Below, in pieces: positions 40,830-49,098 of a DNA stretch of 64,000 nt. The stretch's first letter is position 1. Each line of letters begins with the position of its first letter. Origin of the DNA: Roseimaritima sediminicola (GTDB lineage Bacteria; Planctomycetota; Planctomycetia; Pirellulales; Pirellulaceae); assembly GCF_009618275.1 (NCBI RefSeq), contig NZ_WIAD01000028.1, forward strand, positions 1 to 64,000. The letters are read 5' to 3'. The translations under genes were made by a program, and so were the position numbers. The notes under the pieces were generated by a model, which was not told where the DNA came from, searched no databases, and saw nothing but the letters and a program-made list of their open reading frames with translations.

Positions 40830-42006
40830 TCCGGCTCCGGAGCCCGCCGCTGCTGGATCGGGACGCTTTCCCTTTCGGTTGCTCGCGAGCGATTCGCAAA
40901 CCCAAGCTCGGCGGGGTGTCTTTACCACGCCGCATGGCGACGTGCAGACGCCCACCTTTATGCCGGTCGGTACCCAGGCCACGGTCAAAGGTGTCACCGG
41001 CGATTCTCTGCGGGAAACCGTGTCGACCCTGCCCGACGTGACCGCCCAAATGATTCTGGGCAACACGTACCACTTGGCCCTGCGCCCCGGTCACGAGCTG
41101 GTCCGCAAGCTGGGCGGCCTGCACCGGTTCATGAACTGGGACGGCCCGATCCTGACCGACAGCGGTGGGTTTCAGATCTTCTCGCTTTCGGCCCTGACCA
41201 AGATCGACGAACGCGGCGCCGTGTTCCGCAGTCACATCGACGGCCGCAAGATCGACCTGACGCCCGAACATTCGATCGAGATCCAGGAATCGCTGGGCAG
41301 CGACGTGGCCATGGTCTTGGATCATGTGATCGCCCTGCCCGCTTCGGACGAAGCGGTGATCGACGCCACCGAGCGATCGGTGCGCTGGGCACGGCGGTGC
41401 TTGGATGCGGCCACCCGCGACGATCAGGCGCGGTTTGCCATCGTGCAGGGCGGACTGGATGAAACGATCCGCGGCCAGTGCGCCCGCGATCTGGCCCCGC
41501 ACGGTTTCGAAGGCTTTGCTATCGGCGGCTTGAGCGTGGGCGAACCGCCGCCGGACATGTACCGCGTGATCGCCGCCACCTGCCCTCACCTGCCCGCGGG
41601 CAAGCCGCGTTATCTGATGGGCGTCGGCCGCCCGATCGACATGCTCGAAGCGATCGCGCGCGGCGTCGATCTGTTTGATTGTGTGATGCCCACCCGCAAC
41701 GGTCGCAACGCCTTTGCGTTCACCGACCAGGGGCCGCTGAAGCTGCGTAACGCCGTTCATCAGGACGATCCGCGGCCGCTGGAGGCCAACTGTCCCTGTC
41801 CGGCGTGCCGGCACAGCCGGGCCTATCTGCGGCACCTGTTCGTCGCCGGCGAGATGCTCGGCCCCATCCTGTTGACCCTGCACAATCTGACCTACTACCA
41901 GCGGATCATGCACCAGGCCCGGCAGGCGATCCTGGACGGCACGTTCGCCGAATTGCTGGCTCGCCACCGGGAACTGGACCGTGCCGGGGCTGCCAAGGCG
42001 GTATAA
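40822..42006 (+). CDS. tgt: tRNA-guanine transglycosylase
   Basis: Exchanges guanine 34 for a 7-deazaguanine base in tRNAs with GUN anticodons. The base-binding [12 protein letters not shown] (Asp113), nucleophile [17 protein letters not shown] (Asp286), and zinc ligands CPCPACRHS (C324, C326, C329) with His354 are complete. The pocket is mixed. The residue matching Zymomonas Cys158 is Val169 (LDHV), as in queuine-type enzymes, while GGLSVGE (Val239) matches the bacterial preQ1 type. The 394-residue length is normal. It overlaps the upstream gene by 8 bp. Confidence 0.95.
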   Translation: MTDPAPEPAAAGSGRFPFRLLASDSQTQARRGVFTTPHGDVQTPTFMPVGTQATVKGVTGDSLRETVSTLPDVTAQMILGNTYHLALRPGHELVRKLGGLHRFMNWDGPILTDSGGFQIFSLSALTKIDERGAVFRSHIDGRKIDLTPEHSIEIQESLGSDVAMVLDHVIALPASDEAVIDATERSVRWARRCLDAATRDDQARFAIVQGGLDETIRGQCARDLAPHGFEGFAIGGLSVGEPPPDMYRVIAATCPHLPAGKPRYLMGVGRPIDMLEAIARGVDLFDCVMPTRNGRNAFAFTDQGPLKLRNAVHQDDPRPLEANCPCPACRHSRAYLRHLFVAGEMLGPILLTLHNLTYYQRIMHQARQAILDGTFAELLARHRELDRAGAAKAV

Positions 42007-42131
42007 TACGGCTACCACCACCCAGGCGGATGGGAACGCTCGGGTTCCCCCGCCGCGGTCAGGTTTGCTGCCGTCGTGTCGTCCATCCTCTGACGGCGGT
42101 TCTTCGTTGCCTTCTTGTGATAGTTCGAGCC

Positions 42132-44381
42132 ATGTTGCGATTGCTTTGCGGCTGGATGCTGGTCACTGTGGGGCTGGTCATCGTGGGGCCGGTCACGGTG
42201 GACCTGGTCACGGTGGACCTGGTCAAGGCGGATCTGGGGCTCCGCGTCTCTGGCAAGGCGTTCGCTCAGGACGCCGCGGCGGAGGAACCGGCAGCGAGCG
42301 AAGCCAAACGCGGCTACCTGATCGAGGTCCCGCTGCCGATCACGGCCGACAGCAGCCAGGCGATCGTGGCGACGCTGAAGTCGTTGGCGGAGAAAACCTC
42401 CGGTGCCGGGCGACGGCAAGCGGTGATCCTGCAGTTTGGCGACCCCGACCGACCGGGCGATGGCCAGGGAACCGAACTGGAAAACTCCCAGCGGCTGGCT
42501 CGCGCGATCGGTAGTCCCGAACTGCGATCGCTGCGCATGGTGGCTTTTCTGCGTGGGCCGGTTCGCGGGCACGCCGTATTGACGGTGCTGGCCTGCGATC
42601 AGGTGATCGTCACCTCTGACGCCCAGCTGGGCGATGCCGGGTTGGATGAACCCGCCTTCGACGAGACGGTCGCGGTGATGTACGAATCGATCGCCGGCCG
42701 CCGCGGTATTTTTCCCAAGCCGCTGGTGCGGGCGATGCTGGATCCGGACATGGAACTGGCTCGCGTCACCCAGGTCGACGGCTCGGAAGTCTTTGTGGGA
42801 GGGCAGCAATTAGCCGAGATCCGCGACCAAGGCCAGAACCTGCAGGAAGAACAGATTTCTACCGTCGGGCAGACGGTGTTGTTGGGCAGCGATCAACTGC
42901 GGGCGGCTCGTTTGGCCAGCCACCGCGTGGCGTCGGCGCGGCAGGCCGCCGATGTGCTGGACATCGCCGAATTGGCCGAACCCGAAGCGGTCAAGCAGGT
43001 CAGCGTGGAATCCGGCACCCTGATCGAATTAAACGGCAACATGACCGGGGCCAAAATCCGCCGTCTAGAAGCGAACCTGGCCGCTCCGCAGAGCCAGGAG
43101 GCCGGCGGGGCCTGGGTCGTAGCGATCGACAGCCCCGGCGGCAGTCTGAACGACAGCATGCGTTTGGCCAGCACGTTATCGATCGTTCCCAACGAAGGCC
43201 GTGTGGCCGCCGGCTGGGTCGGCAACGAGGCGTTGGGTGATGCGGTCTTGGTCGCGGCCGCCTGCCGTCCGCTGTTGGTCAGCGCCGAGGCGCGTCTCGG
43301 CGGACCGGGCGCTCAGAACCTTTCCTCCGACCAGGTGCGACAGTTGCGCGAAGCGATCCAGCAAGTCGCCGGCGATGCCGGTCGCCCGGCCGCGCTGCTG
43401 GAAGGATTGTTGGATTCTCAACTGGTCGTATACCGCTACACCGATACCAAGACGGGCCGCGTGCGGTACGCCACCGAGCGGCAAATCGAATGGGAGGTCC
43501 AGCAGGAACAGGCGCCGAGCGAGCGGTGGTCGCAGGGAGCTCGGATGGATCTGGCCGACGGCCTCAGCGGGGCCGAAGCCGTGGAGCTGGGGTTGGCCGA
43601 TGGGTTGGCCGACAGTCTGGAAGATGTCAAGGCGGCGATCGGCTTGCAGCAGCCGCTGAAACGCGTCTCCGACCGCCCCGTGATCCGCGCCGTGGAATGG
43701 CTGGGCAATCGCCCTTTTCTACCGATGCTGTTGCTGTTGATCGCGTTTATGACGTTTTCGATGGAGATCAGTGCGCCGGGGTTGGGCGTGCCCGGATTCA
43801 TCTCGATGCTGTGTTTCGGGTTGTTCTTCTGGATGAGCTTTCTGGCCGGGACGGCGGAATGGCTGGAGGTGTTGGCGTTTACGCTGGGCGTGATTTTTAT
43901 TCTGATCGAGATCTTCGTCGTGCCCGGGGCGGGCGTGTTCGGGCTGGGCGGCCTGCTGTTGTTGGTCGGCGGAGTCGTGTTGACCAGTCAAACCTTTGTG
44001 ATCCCGCAGAACCCCTATCAGTACGCCAAGACCACCGAGACACTGTGGACCGTGATCGTGGCCTGTGGTGGCCTGCTGGGCGGCTTTCTGTTGCTCCGCC
44101 TGCTGCTGCCCAACACCAAACTGTTCGGCTACCTCCACCTGGCCACGCCGGATGCCGAAATCGTCGAGCAACGTGAGCAGTTGGTCGACTACCACCACCT
44201 GTTGGGCGCCGTGGGTACGGCGATCACGCCCCTGCGGCCGGCGGGCAAGGCGCGAATCGGCGACGAAGTGTTCGCAGTGGTCAGCGACGGGACGGCCATC
44301 GGCGACGGCGAAGCGATCCGCGTGTTCGAAGTCCACGGCAACCGCATCGTCGTCGAGTCCGCCGCCGAGAGCGAAGGTTGA
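42132..44381 (+). CDS. NfeD-type membrane protein with tandem ClpP-fold domains
   Basis: A 749-residue protein. A signal/anchor (LRLLCGWMLVTVGLVIVG) is followed by two ClpP/crotonase-fold regions, one around LRGPVRGHAVLTVLACDQVI and one around AIDSPGGSLNDSM..NEALGDAVLVAAAC. A C-terminal membrane block of several helices (about 535-660) and an NfeD OB-fold tail (GAVGTAITPLRPAGKARIGD) follow. In active relatives a Ser occupies the A-A/S-A-G position; here neither half shows it, so protease activity is doubtful. I chose ATG 42132 over the GTG start inside tgt. The next gene is convergent. Confidence 0.82.
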   Translation: MLRLLCGWMLVTVGLVIVGPVTVDLVTVDLVKADLGLRVSGKAFAQDAAAEEPAASEAKRGYLIEVPLPITADSSQAIVATLKSLAEKTSGAGRRQAVILQFGDPDRPGDGQGTELENSQRLARAIGSPELRSLRMVAFLRGPVRGHAVLTVLACDQVIVTSDAQLGDAGLDEPAFDETVAVMYESIAGRRGIFPKPLVRAMLDPDMELARVTQVDGSEVFVGGQQLAEIRDQGQNLQEEQISTVGQTVLLGSDQLRAARLASHRVASARQAADVLDIAELAEPEAVKQVSVESGTLIELNGNMTGAKIRRLEANLAAPQSQEAGGAWVVAIDSPGGSLNDSMRLASTLSIVPNEGRVAAGWVGNEALGDAVLVAAACRPLLVSAEARLGGPGAQNLSSDQVRQLREAIQQVAGDAGRPAALLEGLLDSQLVVYRYTDTKTGRVRYATERQIEWEVQQEQAPSERWSQGARMDLADGLSGAEAVELGLADGLADSLEDVKAAIGLQQPLKRVSDRPVIRAVEWLGNRPFLPMLLLLIAFMTFSMEISAPGLGVPGFISMLCFGLFFWMSFLAGTAEWLEVLAFTLGVIFILIEIFVVPGAGVFGLGGLLLLVGGVVLTSQTFVIPQNPYQYAKTTETLWTVIVACGGLLGGFLLLRLLLPNTKLFGYLHLATPDAEIVEQREQLVDYHHLLGAVGTAITPLRPAGKARIGDEVFAVVSDGTAIGDGEAIRVFEVHGNRIVVESAAESEG

Positions 44382-44392
44382 TTTGAGATTTG

Positions 44393-44800
44393 CCGGCTCC
44401 GCCGGAATCTATGGTTGGCTCGGAGCGGTAGAAGGCAATCTTTTCTCCCCTCTCCCCCGCGGCGCCGCGAGCGTCAGCGAGTGAAGCAGTGGTGGGAGAG
44501 GGGCCGGGGGTGAGGGGGCTCAGGTGCAACGGAATGCCTGTTTGCGTACGTCTTTCCGGTTTCCGCACCGCATCGAGGTGCGGCCAGGGTGCTGCTGCTC
44601 TGCTGGCCCCCCCTCACCCCCAACCCCTCTCCCCCGAAGCCTGACTCGCTTAGGCTCGCCAGGCTTCGGGGGAGAGGGGAGTAAACGGTTTTTCCCGTAC
44701 ACAGATTCCGCCGGATTCTATGGTTGGCATGCGAAGCTCCGGGCGCTGCAGCCGCGCCCGGGGCTACCACAATCAATCGCTCCGCAACATCGAGGATGTT
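44393..44800. repeat. Composite element followed by a partial core type 2
   Basis: This fills the 434-bp gap between the NfeD-type gene and the aldo/keto reductase. The left end (44393-44418) begins right after the NfeD stop (TGATTTGAGATTTGCC). The two-halved G-rich core spans about 44442-44689 and the inverted end is at 44698-44717. A second left-end unit (CCGGATTCTATGGTTGG) starts inside that end and leads into a piece of the core seen at 13290-13576 (CGGGGCTACCACA, ATCGCTCCGC, GAACGTCC). Two element types are therefore joined head to tail. Confidence 0.85.
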
Positions 44801-44815
44801 CGAGAACGAACGTCC

Positions 44816-45769
44816 TTAACTCGCCTCCTGCGCCTCCCTCTCCCGCAGCGCTTGATCGACCTTGGCTCTTGTCTCCTCGTCCAGCTGCCACTGCATGGCG
44901 GCGGCGGTTTCTTCGATCTGATGCGCTCGCTTGGCACCGCACAGGGCGGCGGTGATGCCTTCGCGACGAATCGTCCAGGCCACGACCAACTGGGCGACCG
45001 TTCGCTGGTGAGCGGCGGCGATCTCGCGCAGGCGGTCGACGAAGTCCTGGTTCCGCTGCCACTGTTCGCCTTGGAACATCGGATACTTTGCGCGGCTATC
45101 GCCGGCGGCGAAGCGGTGGTCGCGGCGGAGTTTTCCGGCCAGCAATCCTTTCATCAGCGGCCAGTAGACAACGGCCGCGACGTCGTGTCGGCGGCACCAG
45201 GGCAGGATGTCCTGTTCGATCTCGCGCTGCAGCATGTTGTACGGTGGCTGGACCGCGGCGAGCGGACACTCGGCAGCGAACCGGTCCAGTTGTTCGGTGT
45301 CCAGATTCGACGCGCCCACTGCCCGCGTTTTGCCTTCGTCCAGCAGCGCCTTGAGCGCTCCGGCCGATTCGGCCACCGGCACGTCGGGGTCGGGGGCGTG
45401 CAAGTACAGCAGATCGACGTGGGTGGTGTTTAAACGCTGCAGCGACCGTTCGCATTCTCGTCGCAGCGTTTCCGGCCGGGCGCACAGCACGCGTTGGCCT
45501 TGCTCATCCCAGTGCATGCCGCCCTTGGTCGCCAACACGATGCGGTCTCGATCGTTCGACAGCGCCTGGGCGATCAGTCGTTCGCTCTCGCCGTTGCGGC
45601 CGTAGCCGTACGCCGTGTCAAAGAAATTAATTCCGGCGTCCAGGGCCGCCCGCAACGTCCGCCGGCTGTCCTCGTCGTTCACGTTCACGCTGGTCATTCC
45701 GGCGATGGGCCAGCATCCCATCGCGACCGGCGAAACATCCAGGTCGGTATTGCCCAAGCGTCGCAGCAC
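44816..45769 (-). CDS. Aldo/keto reductase family oxidoreductase
   Basis: NADPH-dependent carbonyl reductase, TIM barrel. The tetrad is readable: Asp and Tyr in NFFDTAYGYG, Lys in VLATKGGMHW and His in DLLYLHAPDPD. Cofactor-site residues GASNLDTEQL and CGAKRAHQIEE are present. I chose GTG 45769 (VLRRLGNTDLDVSPVAMGC) because AGGA stands 8 nt upstream and the N-terminus matches the family. The ATG at 45832 has no ribosome site. This gives 317 residues. The substrate is unknown. It is divergent from the methyltransferase. Confidence 0.9.
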   Translation of the reverse strand: MLRRLGNTDLDVSPVAMGCWPIAGMTSVNVNDEDSRRTLRAALDAGINFFDTAYGYGRNGESERLIAQALSNDRDRIVLATKGGMHWDEQGQRVLCARPETLRRECERSLQRLNTTHVDLLYLHAPDPDVPVAESAGALKALLDEGKTRAVGASNLDTEQLDRFAAECPLAAVQPPYNMLQREIEQDILPWCRRHDVAAVVYWPLMKGLLAGKLRRDHRFAAGDSRAKYPMFQGEQWQRNQDFVDRLREIAAAHQRTVAQLVVAWTIRREGITAALCGAKRAHQIEETAAAMQWQLDEETRAKVDQALREREAQEAS

Positions 45770-45928
45770 GGTTTGCGTCCTTTGTCTCGTTGCGGTCCGG
45801 CCAGAGATAGCAGGGGCGGTGAAGGGGCGCACCCGCTGATGCAGACCAATTGTAGCCGCGGCGGGTGGGTTTCGCAGCGGTTACAATAAACCCGCGGATC
45901 AACAGGCTGCCGAGCAGTGATCCTTGAC

Positions 45929-45950
45929 CACGAGCCGGCGCCGGCTCGTG
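45929..45950. promoter_or_regulatory. Perfect 22-bp palindrome in a divergent intergenic region
   Basis: CACGAGCCGGC is followed directly by its exact complement GCCGGCTCGTG, between the aldo/keto reductase and methyltransferase starts. It could be a regulator site controlling both, or an RNA hairpin in the methyltransferase leader, 45 bp before its ATG. Confidence 0.45.
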
Positions 45951-45994
45951 AGATTCCTCCACCCCGATATCTCTTTGCTGGTTGGTTCCCTTCC

Positions 45995-46741
45995 ATGGAT
46001 GTGCCCCCATCGGCTGCGTCGCAAGACGCGAGTCCCGACGACGATCCGTTCTACGATGTGTATGACCGCGAACAGCCCGCTTATGGGATGACGCCTTCGG
46101 CCGAATTGGCCGCCTACCTGCGGCAGTGTCATCCCGCCGGCAGGGCCCTGGATCTCGGTGCGGGCGGAGGGCGTGATACGCTGGAACTGGCTCGAGCGGG
46201 ATTGCAGGTGGTGGCCATCGATCGCTCGCAGCGCGGGCTGGATCTGGTCATGCGCCGTGCCGAAGCGTCCGGCTTGGCCGCCCGCGTCACCACGCAAGCC
46301 ATGGATGTGCAGGACTGCCAACTGGAACCGAATGCCTACCGTGTGATCGTCGCCACCACGGTCCTGGACCATATCCCGATGCCGGCCAGCCGGCGGCTGT
46401 GGCAGCAGATGGTCGCCGCCCTCCAGGAGCGAGGTGCGATGTACGTAGAGGTGCACACCAGCGATGATCCGGGCTCGAGTTACGGTGCCGGGGCCCAGCG
46501 GCAGGGACCGGTCAGCGAGACCGCCAGCCACGTGATCAATCACTTTCCGCCCAACCGGCTGCTGCAAATGGCGATCGAGACGCCGGGCCTGCGGGTCCTG
46601 CGCTATGAGGAACGCGCCGAGTGGGATTACACTCACGGGCCGGAGCATCTGCACGCCAAGGCCGTCCTGTTGGCGACCAAGGCGACGCTCTCGCCTGATT
46701 GGTACGGTTACCCGGCCGCCTTTACCCGCCGCGGCAAGTAG
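45995..46741 (+). CDS. Class I SAM-dependent methyltransferase
   Basis: Rossmann-fold methyltransferase of 248 residues. Motif I is ALDLGAGGGRDTLELARAG, motif II is VVAIDRSQRGLDLV, and the motif IV region is VIVATTVLDHIP. The arrangement (PFYDVYDREQPAYGMTPSAEL before motif I) is like TehB/thiopurine-type small-molecule methyltransferases. The acceptor is unknown. I chose ATG 45995; the longer ORF starts within the palindrome. The stop TAG is immediately followed by family A repeat sequence. Confidence 0.82.
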   Translation: MDVPPSAASQDASPDDDPFYDVYDREQPAYGMTPSAELAAYLRQCHPAGRALDLGAGGGRDTLELARAGLQVVAIDRSQRGLDLVMRRAEASGLAARVTTQAMDVQDCQLEPNAYRVIVATTVLDHIPMPASRRLWQQMVAALQERGAMYVEVHTSDDPGSSYGAGAQRQGPVSETASHVINHFPPNRLLQMAIETPGLRVLRYEERAEWDYTHGPEHLHAKAVLLATKATLSPDWYGYPAAFTRRGK

Positions 46742-46858
46742 CTGAATGCCCGTAGCTGAACTCGCCAGAGTTTGGAAGGCAGACGCGGTTGGGGCGCTGG
46801 AGTCTAGCCTTTAGGCGATTTTCGTGGCGCTTCGGGTCGGCTAAAGCCTAGACTCCAG
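46742..46858. repeat. Family A arm plus a second hairpin repeat
   Basis: After the methyltransferase stop comes CTGAATGCC and then CCGTAGCTGAACTCGCCAGA (about 46749-46768). From 46797 to 46858 a hairpin has the arms CTGGAGTCTAGCCTTTAGGC and GGCTAAAGCCTAGACTCCAG around a CGATTTTCGTGGCGCTTCGG loop. It ends 15 bp before the next gene's start, so it would lie in that gene's leader. Confidence 0.82.
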
Positions 46859-46873
46859 CATTTACAGCGACTC

Positions 46874-47698
46874 ATGCAATACTTTCCGCTGGCCAGCGAC
46901 CGGTTTCGACACGACTTTGGCGTCCGCGCCCTGCCGGCCGAGCAGTCGATCATTGACGTCACCGGCGAACATGCCGCCGAGCTCGCTCTGCGCGCTTCGC
47001 TGCTGGACCAGAATCGCGACGCCCACTTTCGCGCTGCCGCCGATTCGCTGGACGCCCAACGCGACGCCTTCGACTGGATCGATCGCCAGACCGGCGGTGT
47101 GCTGACGAAACCTCCGTCCGGCGAGCCACCCTTGTTGACGGCCGGACGGCAGGTTCAAGAGGACCTGGTGCTGCTGCGCGACGATTTCTCAGCCGGCTAT
47201 CCCATCTGTGCCGGCGTCGTCTGCTTTCCCAGCGGATGGTCGATCGAGGAGAAGCTGGAGCAGAACGTATGGCAGGTGCATGACGTGGTCCCCGAGTTCG
47301 CAGCCCTGGCCGCCGACAAGACCGTACGCTTGCTGCGCGGATTAAAACCTCTGCGACCGGTATGGCGGCTGAACTGGGGCGTGCGCAGCAGTGCGGAATT
47401 GAACCAGACGCCCGCCCGGCTGGCGGAGTTGGCTTGCCGGGCCGAACCGATCACCGCCCGCAACGCGGGCCGACGCTGCTGGTTTCGGGTCGAACGCCAG
47501 ACCATGACGCGGCTGGCCGGCGGAGCCATCCTGTTTACGATCCACACCTATCAGGTGGCCGTCGAATCGCTGGACGCTCCACAACGCGGGCGGTTGCTCG
47601 GGACGCTGCAAACCTGTCCCGAAGCCACACTTCGCTACAAAGGCATCTGGCCGTTTCGTTGCGAGTTGATGGAGTACCTTCGTTCGGCGGCAGGGTAA
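46874..47698 (+). CDS. DUF3445 haem-dependent oxidative N-demethylase-like protein
   Basis: Matches the haem-dependent oxidative N-demethylase (DUF3445) family, whose members include the dimethylamine monooxygenase subunit. Diagnostic segments are QEDLVLLRDDFSAGYPICAG, VCFPSGWSIEEKL, VWRLNWGVRSS and the Arg/Glu-rich FRVERQTMTRLAGGAILFTI near the C-terminus. The length of 274 is close to the family's. Ferredoxin-type or other partner subunits are not nearby, so the substrate is open. A degenerate family R copy (TGGCACAGGCTT) follows 4 nt behind its TAA stop. Confidence 0.85.
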   Translation: MQYFPLASDRFRHDFGVRALPAEQSIIDVTGEHAAELALRASLLDQNRDAHFRAAADSLDAQRDAFDWIDRQTGGVLTKPPSGEPPLLTAGRQVQEDLVLLRDDFSAGYPICAGVVCFPSGWSIEEKLEQNVWQVHDVVPEFAALAADKTVRLLRGLKPLRPVWRLNWGVRSSAELNQTPARLAELACRAEPITARNAGRRCWFRVERQTMTRLAGGAILFTIHTYQVAVESLDAPQRGRLLGTLQTCPEATLRYKGIWPFRCELMEYLRSAAG

Positions 47699-47761
47699 AA
47701 CGTGGCACAGGCTTTTCGACCATTGAAGGAGCCCAATCCACAGGCTGGAAGCCTATGCCAC
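47699..47761. repeat. Two family R copies facing each other between convergent genes
   Basis: TGGCACAGGCTTTTCGACC starts 4 nt after the DUF3445 stop. The inverted, well-kept copy (CAGGCTGGAAGCCTATGCCA) ends 1 nt before the VanZ-like stop. Each copy points away from its own gene's stop codon. Confidence 0.8.
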
Positions 47762-48283
47762 TTAGCCTTGGGATCGTTGCCACAGGTCCCACAGCGTCAG
47801 CACCGGCCGGTAACTGGTGTACGCCAACAAGACGAACGCGAGCGTTATCGCCACGCGGCGCGGCATCGCCTGCGGTTGTCGCCACGCTTCGTACAGCATC
47901 CAACCCGAGACGACGCCCGCGGCATTGGCCACCATATCGTGCGTCGTCGGCGAGCGCCCCGACAACTGCTGCAGGGCTTCCATCGCCATGGCGAACGCCA
48001 GGACCGCTATCGCTACGCCCGCCCGGCGGCCGGCCGAGCGCCAGCCCAGGCGGCGAGCCATGGCCAGGACCGCGATGCTGAACACCGCAAAGCACGGGAA
48101 GTGCAACAGATCAAAACTGGTGGTCGCCGCTCGGCCGTCGAACGGCGAAGGCACCAGCAGGGCCGCGACCGCTACGGCGAACAGCATCCCGATCGCCGCG
48201 AATTGCCATCGAGACGGCCGCGGGCCGGACGAGCGCGACGGCCGCGGGCCGGGCCATCGAGACGGCCGCTGGCCGGCGTTCAC
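47762..48283 (-). CDS. VanZ-like family membrane protein
   Basis: A 173-residue inner-membrane protein with about four helices. The VanZ-family pattern DLLHFPCFAVFS, then MEALQQLSGRSPTTHDMVANAAGVVSG (given in part: E-x2-Q-x3-GR-x4-HD-x2-N) is present. The N-terminal 25 residues are basic repeats (PRPSR) encoded by a DNA tandem repeat, so the true start may be the Met at residue 33. Function is unknown; VanZ confers low-level teicoplanin resistance in enterococci, but no glycopeptide genes are here. It overlaps the upstream gene by 4 bp. Confidence 0.78.
   Translation of the reverse strand: MNAGQRPSRWPGPRPSRSSGPRPSRWQFAAIGMLFAVAVAALLVPSPFDGRAATTSFDLLHFPCFAVFSIAVLAMARRLGWRSAGRRAGVAIAVLAFAMAMEALQQLSGRSPTTHDMVANAAGVVSGWMLYEAWRQPQAMPRRVAITLAFVLLAYTSYRPVLTLWDLWQRSQG
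48207..48275. repeat. Coding tandem repeat at the VanZ-like gene start
   Basis: Three copies of GACGGCCGCGGGCCGG (one with a T) are separated by short spacers (ACGAGC.., GCCATCGA). They encode the PRPSR repeats at the N-terminus. Confidence 0.75.
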
Positions 48284-49095
48284 GAGCTGAGGACGTCCTG
48301 CATGTAGCGGATGCTGTCGCCGACCAAGCTCTCCACGCCGGGTTCGTAGTCGAACACTTCGACGCTGACCCAGCCGTCGTACTGGATATCGCGGAGGGCT
48401 TCGAAGATGGGTTCGTAGGCCACGTCGCCCATTCCGGGACCGCGGCGATTGGGGTCGTTGGCGTGGAAGTGCAGCAGTTTGTCGGCCGTTTCGCGGATGA
48501 CCTGCGGGATCGGGATCGCTTCGCTGCTCATCGCCTTGACGTCCAGGTGGATGCCGACGGAATCGAATCCGAACCGATCGGCCAACTCACGAGCTTCGGC
48601 CGCGGTATTCAGAAAATTGCCTTCGGCCGGTCCCAGCGGTTCCAGAGCGATGCGGGTGTCGGTGTCGCACAGGGTCGGCACGACGCTTTTGAGCACCTCG
48701 GTGGCGTTGTCCAGGGCCTCTTCTTGGCTCATGCCCTCGGGGACATTCCGCTGTTGGGGCGAACCGAGGACCAAGACCTTGCCGCCCAGGTCCCGGCACA
48801 GCTTGGCCAATTCACACAGGTAGGCGGCCGTGCGTTGGCGCGTTTGCACGTCGCCGCTGGTCAGGTGCAGGCCCTGCGTCTTGGCCAGCAACCAGTGCAG
48901 GCCCACCACGTGCAGGCCGGCGTCCTCGACCACCGAGCGGTACTCGACGCGTTGCTGTTGGGAATAATTCGGCAGGTCGTCGGTCAACATAAACGGAGCG
49001 ACTTCCCAGCCGGTGTAGCCCGCGCCGGCCGCATACCGCACGGCCTTCTCCAGCGGCCAATCTCCGAACGTCTCGTTACAAATGGCAAACTTCAT
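48280..49095 (-). CDS. Sugar phosphate isomerase/epimerase family protein (AP endonuclease 2 fold)
   Basis: TIM-barrel metalloenzyme of 271 residues, starting MKFAICNETFGDWPLEKAV. Likely metal/substrate residues lie in LHVVGLHWLL, ALEPLGPAEGNFLNT, VGIHLDVKAM and the C-terminal SVEVFDYEPGVESL. These match xylose-isomerase-like epimerases acting on sugars or inosose. The specific sugar is unknown. The stop overlaps the VanZ-like start by 4 bp and it lies just downstream of two metallophosphoesterase genes, so a four-gene operon is likely. Confidence 0.85.
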   Translation of the reverse strand: MKFAICNETFGDWPLEKAVRYAAGAGYTGWEVAPFMLTDDLPNYSQQQRVEYRSVVEDAGLHVVGLHWLLAKTQGLHLTSGDVQTRQRTAAYLCELAKLCRDLGGKVLVLGSPQQRNVPEGMSQEEALDNATEVLKSVVPTLCDTDTRIALEPLGPAEGNFLNTAAEARELADRFGFDSVGIHLDVKAMSSEAIPIPQVIRETADKLLHFHANDPNRRGPGMGDVAYEPIFEALRDIQYDGWVSVEVFDYEPGVESLVGDSIRYMQDVLSS

Positions 49096-49098
49096 GAT

